From Colocasia esculenta (taxonomy: Eukaryota; Streptophyta; Magnoliopsida; Alismatales; Araceae), in contig CM024766.1 of NCBI GenBank assembly GCA_014218235.1, forward strand, positions 26,199,346 to 26,263,345: a stretch of 64,000 bases of DNA, read 5' to 3'. Position 1 is the first letter of the stretch; each line of letters starts with the position of its first letter. Both the position numbers and the translations under genes were made by a program. This document shows positions 55,549-64,000 of this stretch, one piece after another. The notes beneath the pieces were generated by a model that was not told where the DNA came from, made no database searches, and saw only the letters and a program-made list of their open reading frames with translations.

Positions 55549-56340
55549 CTACAAAACTACCTCGACCTTCGCTGGATCCACTGAAACTCTGTCACTTGAG
55601 AACACGTGCCCCAAAAAGTGAACCTGCTGCAACCAAAACTTGCACTTGCTAATCTTGGCATACAGTCGGTGCTCTCGCAGAGTTTGCAACACGATCCTCA
55701 GGTGTTGGGCATACACCTCCTCTGAAGCAGAGTACACCAGAATGCCGTCAACAAACACCACAACAAACTGGTCCAAGTACTGGTGGAACACCTATGCATC
55801 AGATCCATGAGGCCGCTCGTGCATTGGTGAGCCCAAATGTCATCACCAAGAACTCAAAGTGCCCAAACCTAGTCTTGAAGGTAGTCTTCTCCACATCAGA
55901 ATCTCTAATCCACAACTAATAGTAGCCTAACCTCAGGTCAATCCAGGAGAAAACTCGAGCTAACTGAAGCTGATCAAAGAGATCATCAATCCTAGGCAGA
56001 GGATACCTATTCTTGATGGTCACCTGATTTAGCTTCTGTAGTCGATACACAACCGCAGGCTACCATCATTCTTTCTCACAAACAACATTAGAGACCCCCA
56101 AGAAGAAAATCTAGGACAAATATAGCCTTTCTCCAACAACTCCTTTAGCTGCCTCTTCATTTCTTGCAACTCAGTTGGTGGGTACGATGCCTGTGTAAAG
56201 GGTTCAGTGCAGGTACCACTCAATGGTGAACTCAATCTCTCTATCTGGCGGCAGACTAGGTAACTCATCCGGAAAGACATCTGGAAACTCACAAACCATA
56301 GGATGTCCTCCACTCCCCAAGAACCCTGGTCAACAAGCAC
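55549..56340 (-). pseudogene. pol: Element F reverse transcriptase, broken, with altered active site
   Basis: 56340-56029 reads PPTELQEMKRQLKELLEKGY and SLRLCIDY. A middle part with stops follows (56028-55800). 55791-55549 reads FVVVFVDGILVYS and FWLQQVHFLGHVFSSDRVSV. The catalytic FVDD has become FVDG, so polymerase activity would be lost even without the frame breaks. Confidence 0.8.
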
Positions 56341-56726
56341 AGCAGTGGCAAGGAAACCTTGACACCCTGAAGCCTACAGTCTCTCTACCCTCAAAGCAGA
56401 AATCAAAAGGCGAGAAGTAAGAGGTATGATACCCTGAAAGTAGAAGGCAGCTCCTCTGGGTATCTGAAGGTACACCCTCTTCTTCCTGCAATCCACCATA
56501 GCACTGTACTACTCGAGCCAGTCTATTCCCAAAGTCATATCAAAGTCATGCAACTGCATAGTAAACAACCGGCTGGCAAATCCAAGTATAAAAGCTCCAA
56601 CCAATGGGGAGAGGCCAAATAGGATTTTTACTGGTCAAAGGGGTGCCAAGGTGGCCATATGCCCGTTGGGAACGGCCCCATGCGCTGCATGGGCGAGAGA
56701 ATGGCGCAAGTGGGCTAGATTCTCGG
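56341..56726 (-). pseudogene. pol: Element F protease end and linker
   Basis: The - strand reads FTMQLHDFDMTLGIDWLEYY then CRKKRVYLQIPRGAAFYFQG, the part of gypsy protease after the active site (the GIDWL motif). Upstream codons to 56726 are degraded, and there H's LTR begins. Confidence 0.6.
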
Positions 56727-57526
56727 TGTAGTTGTGCAGACTAGGTAAACCAGGTTGACGTCCAGCGATCCTGCCGCCAACCTCATGCAGACATCCAGAG
56801 ATGTGGACGCCAATATGGGTTAACGTCCAGGGCCTATGCCGTCAACCAGTAGTCGGCGGCAATCGATGTTTCCGTCTACATGGCATCCGAGGCAGGTCAA
56901 CAAACGGTCAAATGAGGCTTAATGGGCCAAAAGAGCCTTGCGGGAGGCGGGCCAAATATCGCGTCTACAAAGCCCTCCTCGGCCAAGCCAAAGAGGTAGG
57001 CTTCACGGGTTTGATTCGACCTCCACGACTTAGAAGACGATCTTCCAGCGACGAGAGAGCTTCCCCACATTCTAAAGGACCTCCCTTCTACAGAAAAATG
57101 TCGGTGTAGCCTTTGATTTTCCGGATCTACCACCTCAAAAACCCTTTCTTTTCCTCTCTCTAAAACCCAATAACCCTAGCTGAGAAAAAGTCCTCTCTTT
57201 GCAGAGATGACTTAGTTTTATAGGGGTTTGGGTCGTAGGCATCATAGGAAAGAGAATCCTAGCCAATGTGGGGTTTCCATGTTTCCCCCAAAGAAATTGG
57301 GACAGTTTCAGGGAAAAGAAACCCAAACACAACCAGAGAAGTTGACGTCTGTTTTGTCGTTCTCCACATGAAGTAGACATCAATTGATTTTGACGTCAAG
57401 ATCTTCAAGTTAGATAGTAAACAGCAGATAGCATGTCGTTAACCAGCTGTTAACGTCAAAGGATGTTGATGTTAAGAAGAAATTCAGACAACAATTTAAA
57501 ACATAACAACAAGTCAGAAAACTACA
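56727..57526 (-). repeat. 3' LTR of gypsy element H
   Basis: 800 bp with perfect 6-base inverted ends TGTAGT...ACTACA. On the - strand it begins at 57526, immediately after a polypurine tract. Contains repeated GACGTC/GACGCC words (about 56755-56850 and 57340-57480). Confidence 0.75.
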
Positions 57527-57543
57527 CCCTCTCCCCCTAAAAG
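57527..57543 (-). promoter_or_regulatory. Polypurine tract of element H
   Basis: The - strand reads CTTTTAGGGGGAGAGGG directly before the LTR's TGTAGT, which fixes the orientation of H. Confidence 0.8.
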
Positions 57544-57559
57544 AAAACTTTGTCCCCAA

Positions 57560-59339
57560 AGTTAGAGAAAAGGTACTACTTCTTCATGGCCTCCTTGAGC
57601 TCCGATGTAGGCTCCTCTCGGAAAAGTTCCTCCACAACACTTTCACAGAAGCTATAACCTTGTTCCTGAGATGCTGGACCTTGCAATCCAGGATAGCTAC
57701 TGATCGCTTCACATATGACAAATCTGGCTGAAGTTCCACTAGCTCATGGCTGATAACATGGGATGGATCTCATGCGTACCTTCTGAGCATAGACACGTGG
57801 AACACCGGATGCACACTCGCAAGAGCTGGGGGTAATGCTAGCTCGTATGCCACACTACCCATTTGCCTGAGTATCTCAAATGGGCCAATAAACCTCGGAC
57901 TCAACTTGCCATGCTTGCCAAACCTGACAACGCCTCGAGTAGGTGATACCTTGAGAAATACATGCTCGTCAACCTCAAACTCCAACTCCTTCCTTCTGTT
58001 GTCGATCTAGCTCTTCTACCTATCCTGCACTGCAATCAACCTCTGCTTAATGACGTAGATCTTGTCCAACGTTCTTGAACCAACTCAGGTCCTACCAATT
58101 GTCTATCTCCAGTCTCCTCCCAACACAAGGGATACCTATAGGGTCGACCATACAATGCCTCGAATGGAGCCATGCATATACTCGCATGGAAGCTGTTGTT
58201 ATAGGCAAAATCCACAAGAGGTAGGTCACGTTCCTAGTCGCCCTTCCAGTCAAGCGCACATGCTCTCAACATGTCCTCAAGCGTCTAAATCGTCCTTTCA
58301 GATTGACGTCTGTTTGAGGATGGAAAGAGGAACTAAGCTTCAACTGAGAACCCAACACCTCCTGGAGACCCTGCGATAACCTCGATGTAAATCGCGGGTC
58401 TCTGTTTGAGATAATGGACTTTGGCACTCCATGCAATCTCACAATGCTGCCCACATAAAGCCTCTCCAAACTCTCCACAGACTGCTTCTTCTTCATAGGC
58501 AAGAAATGAGTGGTCTTATAGAATCGGTCCATGACTACCCAAATCGAGTCATTGTCCTTAACTGATCTGGGCAAACCCGTCACGAAATCCATGGTGATTG
58601 CTTCCTACTTCCACACTGGTATCTCCATCTTCTGCATAAGGCTAGATGGTCTCTAACGTTCGGCCTTGACCTTCTGACACACCAGACACCGAGACACAAA
58701 CTCTTCCACGTCCTTCTTCATGCTTGACCACTAGAAGGATCGCTTCAGGTCCTGTTACATCTTTTTGTTGCCTGGATAAATAGAGAACTGTGACCTGTGA
58801 GTTTTACCATCACTTGCTCTCTAACCTCTGCAATGTTTAGTACACATACTCTATGCTGAAATCTGATAATGCCATCCTCATCATGAGTAATGCCTACCTT
58901 GCCCACCATCTCTTGAAGTCTAGGATCTACTCCCTACTACTCCACAACCCTATCTAGCACAGTGGATCGGATGGACAACTGTGCCACGAATGCCTGGCAC
59001 ATCAATGGCTCTAACTCAGTCAGAGCACACGATGCATCCTCAAGCATCTTCCAATCTTGTTGAAGTACAGACCTCTTCCTTCTGAGTACATCTGCCATGA
59101 CATTCGCCTTCCCTGGATGGTATTGAAGCTCAAAATCTTAGTCCTTGAGGAACTCGATTCATCTCCTCTGTCGCAGGTTCAACTCCTTCTGAGAGAACAG
59201 ATACTTCAAGCTCTTGTGGTCTATGAACACTCGAACCTAACACCATCGAGATAGTGTCTCCAAATCATTAGAGCATGGACCACAGCAGCTAACTCCAAAT
59301 CATAGGTCGGGTAGTTATGCTCATGCTCTTTTAGTTGAT
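57560..59339 (-). pseudogene. pol: Element H RNase H and integrase, broken
   Basis: On the - strand from 59339: RNase H end (QLKEHEHNYPTYDLE near 59335-59290, then degraded), integrase zinc part, the integrase core at 58592-58266 (MDFVTGLPRSVKDNDSIWVV, SIISNRDPRFTSRL; first two catalytic Asp present, the Glu region shifted), and the C-terminal domain at 57985-57770 (VFLKVSPTRGVVRFGKHGKL, SPRFIGPFEIL, VHPVFHVSMLRRY). The 5' end is cut at 59339 by element I. H sits inside F's protease region. Confidence 0.8.
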
Positions 59340-61209
59340 TGTAGACGGCATTTTTCCCCCCACCACCTGCAACAGACTAGGCGAGGAAAAGAACACTGTC
59401 CCGCGACGGAAAAGGAGTTCGTAAATTAAAAGAGAGGGGGGGGGAGGAAGAGGTGGAGTAGAAGGCAATGAAGATAATGACAGAAATGAAATGTGCGTGT
59501 GTGCACGACAATGTGTTGTGATCGCTAGGTGCGTGTGGGCACCGAATGTAACGGGCAAGAGGAAAGGTGATGTGTACTTACCTCCACCCGAAGAAAAGCG
59601 GGAGTTTCGCGATGGGTCCTCCTTCCTTCTTCCGCCGACCAGCCGACGAAGAAGATTTAACTCCGGTTACCCTGCAAAAGGATGAACAACAGAAACATGT
59701 GAAAGAGGAGTGAGACTGTGAAGTGTAGTAATACGTAAACAGAGTAGGGTGTACAAAGCATGCAAATGGGGATTAGCGCACCTTGTGGAGGCGGTATTAA
59801 ACCCCTAAAAAGTAGGTGGGGGAGAGTGTGATGTGTGTGTGTGGTTGTGTAATGCATGCACAAAATTAAAAGAGAGATGAGAGGGGTGAAGGCACGGGGA
59901 ATGTGGGTCCGCTCTTCCTCTACGAACACGGCCGGCCGCGGTAGAGGGCATTTCCTCGTTGATTACCCTGACAAAAAAGACAAAGAAAAGTAAAGAAAGG
60001 GGATTAGCCACGTGTAGTACCAAATCCTAAAAATAAAGAATTAATGAAATAAAAGAACATGGAGGTGTACTTACTGGGTGGTGGATTTTAAAACCCTAAA
60101 GAATGTGGGTGTGTGTAAAATGCATGCATGTGTGTGTGTCTATTAAAAAAGGAGTACAAAGGCCACGTGGGGCCCGAAGGAGATGAAAGTGAAAAGAAAA
60201 GAGAAGGGGAGGGGGTACTTACCCGAATGGACGGTATGACGGCGTTGCTGGTACAGACAGAATAGATGAAGAGGAGGAGGAAGACGTCGCCCGCCTCGCT
60301 CCGGGGTACGTGGACGATGGAGAGGACGCCGGCTCCGAACACTACAGGAGGAAGGCATGGATTGCTCGGAGTAGAGGGTCCCCGCGGGTCGGAGGTGAGA
60401 CGTGAATCCGGCAGGGCTTCGCCGCTCTGAAGGCCCTGAACAAATGACCCCTCGGGTCATACTTATAGGCAACAAATTCTTGAATCACGTCCAAACAGGA
60501 AGCCGCGATTATAATTGAATCGCATCTGGGTGGCAGGCCGCGATTAAGAAATTCAAACTGATGTGACAGGCGCATGATGGCTGTAGCCCCAGCTACGCTT
60601 CTGAATCGCATCGGGCCAGGCCGCTGTGACTTAAATCGCGTCCTCCTGGTCCGCCGCAATTCAGACTTGCATGGTTTCGAGGCAATCGGCTCATAAATGC
60701 TCAGATTTGACCTTCTGAATCGCGTCCACTGACATAGATGTGATTACAGGATTTTCTCATGATTGCACGATGTGGCAGCCTTAGGTGCGATGAGTGGGAG
60801 GGCGTAGCCTTTTTTACTTTTAATCGCGTCGTGTCAGGCGGACGCGTTTCCAATTGGAGCACGTGACGGAAAAGGCTTTTTAAATGCGTTGGCTTTGACC
60901 GCCGCATTAAGGACCTAAACCGCATCCATCATGACCGCCGCATTTAAAAGGCGTCCACTGTAGTAGATGTGAATCAATGAAGCTGTGCCTTAATCAGATT
61001 AGCTTCCGGGGGCACTGCCCCCAGAGACCCCGGCGACCTGACCGCCCAGGTCGATCCGCGACCGAACCACATGGGAAAGCACCGAGAAAGAAAGGGTGAG
61101 ATCCAGAAATGTTGGGAAACTACTCTTGCGAGGCAAAAAGAGGGCCATTTATGGCATTATGGCGCAATATGAAATTTGCCCGCGGTGGAGCCAAATTCAC
61201 GTGTCTACA
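59340..61209. repeat. LTR of element I, unclassified
   Basis: Perfect inverted ends TGTAGAC (59340) and GTCTACA (61209), 1,870 bp, cutting H's RNase H at TTGAT (59335-59339, the expected left target duplication). The bases after the right end are not purine-rich, so if this is an LTR it is more likely a 5' LTR read on the + strand, but no clear tRNA primer match follows. Inside are three degenerate modules of about 270 bp (59420-60300) with GTGTACTTAC, an ATTAAAAGAGAG run, GCATGCA and TGTGTGTG tracts, then CG-rich AATCGCGTC/ACCGCCGCAT words (60480-60960). Confidence 0.55.
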
Positions 61210-61499
61210 GTTGCCACGCCTTGGCGTCTACTTTGCAGGAGAGCGAAGCGAAGAGACACGAAGTGGAATGAAATGGAGTGCAATGGAATGAAAGAAATGA
61301 AGTGTAGCGAAGTGGAGTGTAGTGGGAGTGGACTGAAAAGTAGATGCCAAGGTGAAAAATAGACACGTGTTTGATCATTGGGGACTACCACCTGATAAGA
61401 GTCTTTCATCAACACCAAGGAAGTCATCACCAGGAAGAAGACCTAAAGAAACAATGCTTGGACAGAGGAAAGGAAAAGAATGGAAAAGGAAAAGAAAAG

Positions 61500-61710
61500 A
61501 CCAACTTCCAGCGTCGGGGAAGTACCTAAGGACACAATCCATTAGGTTTCACCATTGGGGGCGTCTGCCACTGTCACAGGTGTGTCTTAGGAGGAGAATG
61601 AGAGATCAACTTCCAGCGAAGGGGAAGTACCTAAGGACACAATCTGTTAGGTTGCACCATTGGAGGCGTCTGCCACTGCTCAGGTGGATCTCTGGGAGCA
61701 AAGGAAAAAG
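61500..61710 (+). repeat. 105-bp tandem duplication
   Basis: CAACTTCCAGCG...GGGGAAGTACCTAAGGACAC... recurs at an offset of 105 bases (61502 and 61607), through GCGTCTGCCACTG. A more diverged third relative may precede it at 61370-61470. It keeps a frame open at 61352-61906 over both units, which is probably incidental. Confidence 0.75.
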
Positions 61711-62455
61711 GGATAAGTCCAAACAAAGGAATCTTGAGGAAATCTGCCCAGAGGCGACAACAAAGGGAGTTGGGTATTCGACCCGGAATGAAATATTTCA
61801 CGACTGCTTTAAATTTCGAGGCGCGGATGGCCCTCAAATTAACTTGGAGGAGTGGTCTCCCACAGTGATTTCAACATGCATGTACGCAGGGCTAAAAGAA
61901 AAATAAGGATTAAAAGGGGAGTAAAATATAACTAAGGATAATATTGTTAGACTGGTGAGTCAGGACCGGCGTTTCATGCATGGGTCCGTCGTCCTCACAT
62001 GCCAAGCATAACGGCCTATCCGTGCGGCTAAGGATCCACTGTGATAATCATTGTTTTTTATGAAGGGGAACTCAAATCTCAGATGCCTCAAAGCCACAAG
62101 GTCCTTGGTGTACTCTAATGGTATAACATATAGTAGATGCAGATAGGGATGGTGAAGGCAGCAGTAGCCTGATGTAGCGCTAGATGAGGTAACTCGAATT
62201 CTGCGCTCAAAACTCGTTAGCAAGATAACAAAAATCATGGAAATAAACACATTCATTCATAGCATGGAGCATATATAAAATAGTCAACGACAGATATAGC
62301 TCAAGTGATTTGTTTATTTAAGACCATGAGGATGAGTGATCCAGGGTCAAAGAGTTTGGAGCGCGAGAGATGAGGTACCGATGATTGGAAGAATTGATGT
62401 GAGGCACATCTAGGATCTGCTTACCATGTGCAATACCATCGGTAACAGATTTTAA

Positions 62456-62690
62456 AAAAAAAAAAAAATTGGATGTATTTGATTTTTTATGAACTTTTGG
62501 AATATTTGAATTTTTGTGGAGTTTTGAAGATATTTGATTTTTTATGGGTTTTGGAAAATATTTGATTTCCGTTGATTTTTTTGGAATATTTGATTTTTGT
62601 GATTTTTGAAAATATTTGATTTTTTGTTGATTTTTGAAAATATTTGGATTTTTTTGTATTTTGGAACATTGTCATGCCATGGCGGCATTA
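62456..62690 (+). repeat. Degenerate AT-rich tandem repeat
   Basis: After a run of about 17 A, units of about 28-30 bp built on GGAATATTTGATTTTTTGTG and GATTTTTGAAAATATTTG recur about seven times. Confidence 0.75.
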
Positions 62691-63604
62691 AGGTTATGAA
62701 AATTGATCCGCGAAGGGGTCCTTGTTACCTTATGTGTCATTAAAGAATGCCCAGAGTAGGGCGTGCAGTTTAAGGTGGTGCCCACCTGCTCATTGCACTG
62801 GGTTGACAGTGCCACTACCAAAGCCATGCCTGAAAAGACGACTAAGTCATACTAGGGAGAAGGGAAGAATATTTGGAGATAAGCTTGGAATGGGTGTTGA
62901 GGAGTCGGATGTTGACTTCCTTCCTTGGCACAACCGTCAGAATGTTCAGTCTCATTAAACGCTGGGGCTTTTCTAGTTATTTTTGAATCTTGAGTGATGA
63001 CCATTGATTGTAGGGACATGCGTACGACCGGGTCCATTTGGATCTGCGCGCGGGACTTTGCCACTCTTTGCCATGCCCTATTATCATTAATTTGATTTTG
63101 ATTTTTGCATGCATACGACCGGGTTCATTTTGATCTCCGCGGGAACTTTGCCACTCTTGACATGCATTGGACTTTATTTTGATTGGTCATTTGATTTTTG
63201 CCCATTTGGAGGACATCCCCTTATGACGGAGTGCCTTCAGGTAGGTTTCTTCGCCCAAACTTTCTCTACTACCCATATTTTGGTCGAAAGAGGAGAGAAA
63301 CAGACATTAGCGCCATTCAGGCGTGGCTATGACACTGACGGTGTCTACCGCGAGCAATCGACTTAGGGCGCCGTGAAGTGTGTGCAGGTGCCTATGCTAA
63401 GGGCAAACCTCAATGACTCGGGAGGGAATTTCAGACTCCTATCGTAGAATTCTCATAACGGGAGCGCTGCGACGGCACGACAATGTTGAAATATTCATAT
63501 TTTTATGGATTTTTTTTTAACAATGATAAAACATAGTAAAAATTCGGAGGGTAAAGGAGGACGAATGCCCTTCGTTGGGGCGAGACTCAGAGGTCTACAA
63601 GAAT

Positions 63605-63850
63605 TTACATTTTTTGTTTGGAATTAAAAGGACACATGGGGGCTAAAGCCCCTAAAACAGTGCGAGAATGGTCGAAGGACCCGGTTGAAAATGGAGAGGA
63701 GAAAGCGGAGGAAAGACCTTGGAGACTCCGGCGGGGCCGGAGGGGTTTGGAGGAGAAGGAGGGTGCGATGCCCTGAAAGAAGAAAGGAATCCGGTGGGGC
63801 CAGAGGAGAGAAGGAAACAAGAGGGCCGCGAGGGGCCAAAAAGGAGGGTG
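63605..63850. other. Purine-rich stretch before the terminal repeat
   Basis: G/A-rich on the + strand (GGAGAAAGCGGAGGAAAG and similar). Open frames on both strands are long only because the composition is skewed. No product recognized. Confidence 0.4.
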
Positions 63851-64000
63851 CGCCGCGTGGGGCGCAAAATGGAGATGTGCCACTTGGGGCACAGAGGGGA
63901 GACGTGTCAAGTGGGGCATAGAGGGGAGACGTGCCAGGTGGGGCACGGAGGGGAGACATGCCAGGTGTGGCACAATGGGAAGGTGTGCCACGAGGGGCAC
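63851..64000 (+). repeat. Tandem repeat of about 30-33 bp at the right edge
   Basis: GTGGGGCA(C/T)(A/G)GAGGGGAGAC then GTGCCAG recurs four to five times and runs off the window. Reading it on the - strand gives a repeated Pro-His-Leu-Ala-Arg-Leu peptide, which I take as a by-product. Confidence 0.8.

Larger units (their letters stand above)
44668..56726 (-). mobile_element. Element F: Ty3/gypsy element on the - strand, carrying E in its 3' LTR and cut by H
   Basis: On the - strand: protease end and RT (56600 downward), RNase H, integrase, then an LTR of about 2.9 kb once E is removed (about 53547 to 44668). The LTR's left edge in + coordinates, GTGACGGCCCTGG, resembles that of D. The 5' half of F (gag and 5' LTR) would lie beyond H and I, outside the window. 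Heavy decay: most frames are under 110 codons. Confidence 0.7.
61210..63850. mobile_element. Presumed internal leader of element I
   Basis: No recognizable retroelement protein in either strand. In order: a GGAAT/GTGGA-rich purine tract (61250-61335), a 105-bp tandem duplication (61500-61710), a unique part (61710-62450), an AT-rich degenerate repeat (62456-62690), and a duplicated CATACGACCGGGTYCATTT segment at 63023 and 63112. A long untranslated leader is known in some large gypsy elements; that assignment here is a guess. Confidence 0.35.

Noticed and set aside
61352..61906. 184-codon frame in element I as a gene
   Set aside because: It spans the 105-bp duplication, is basic and low in complexity, and matches no retroelement or host family I know.
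63605..64000. 131-codon - strand frame rich in Pro, His and Leu
   Set aside because: Produced by the tandem repeat of about 30-33 bp and purine skew; frames on all sides are open for the same reason.

Overview
The window is repeat DNA from a plant nuclear genome, almost certainly a flowering plant with a large, retrotransposon-rich genome. I see no host gene, tRNA, rRNA or CRISPR array. Essentially every coding stretch belongs to an LTR retrotransposon. Two superfamilies are present: Ty1/copia of the Sirevirus (SIRE/Maximus) type on the + strand, and Ty3/gypsy on the - strand. Most genes are broken by single-base indels, and many of these lie in homopolymers, so part of the damage may be assembly error. 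One 100-N gap is present (44515-44614).

Layout, read as nested insertions. Copia element B was hit twice. Element A (1-10882, its left end lies outside the window) sits in B's reverse transcriptase. Element C (18332-43013) sits in B's 3' LTR. C was itself hit in gag by gypsy element D (- strand, target duplication AGACA). A 5.8-kb block made of a D LTR plus C gag-pol is present twice (21418-27269 and 30324-36147), so both a solo-LTR form and a fuller form of the same D insertion appear in one contig. From 43014 the sequence changes to a short diverged repeat and gypsy LTR pieces. Gypsy element F (- strand, about 44668-56726) carries in its LTR a complete insertion of copia-type element E (47085-53054, target duplication AAAAC on both sides, gag only). 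F is cut by gypsy element H (56727-59339), and H is cut by element I (LTR 59340-61209), which runs off the right edge with low-complexity and tandem repeats.

How the parts work together. A, B and C have the order gag, protease, integrase, reverse transcriptase, RNase H, then a very large third ORF (about 1,150 codons when its pieces are added up), then a polypurine tract and a 2-kb LTR. The third ORF occupies the position of the env-like gene of Sireviruses. The LTRs hold long arrays of short repeats built on AACGATT, a conserved box ahead of the TATA element, and a downstream region of repeated hairpins whose stems covary between families.

The observation I rate highest is a set of signs for retrovirus-like splicing in these copia elements. 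A phase-0 GT/AG pair flanks the second half of gag in A and in E, and removing it would put gag in frame with protease. Element C lacks exactly that interval. A splice-acceptor-like CAG also sits 21 nt before the third ORF's ATG in all three elements.
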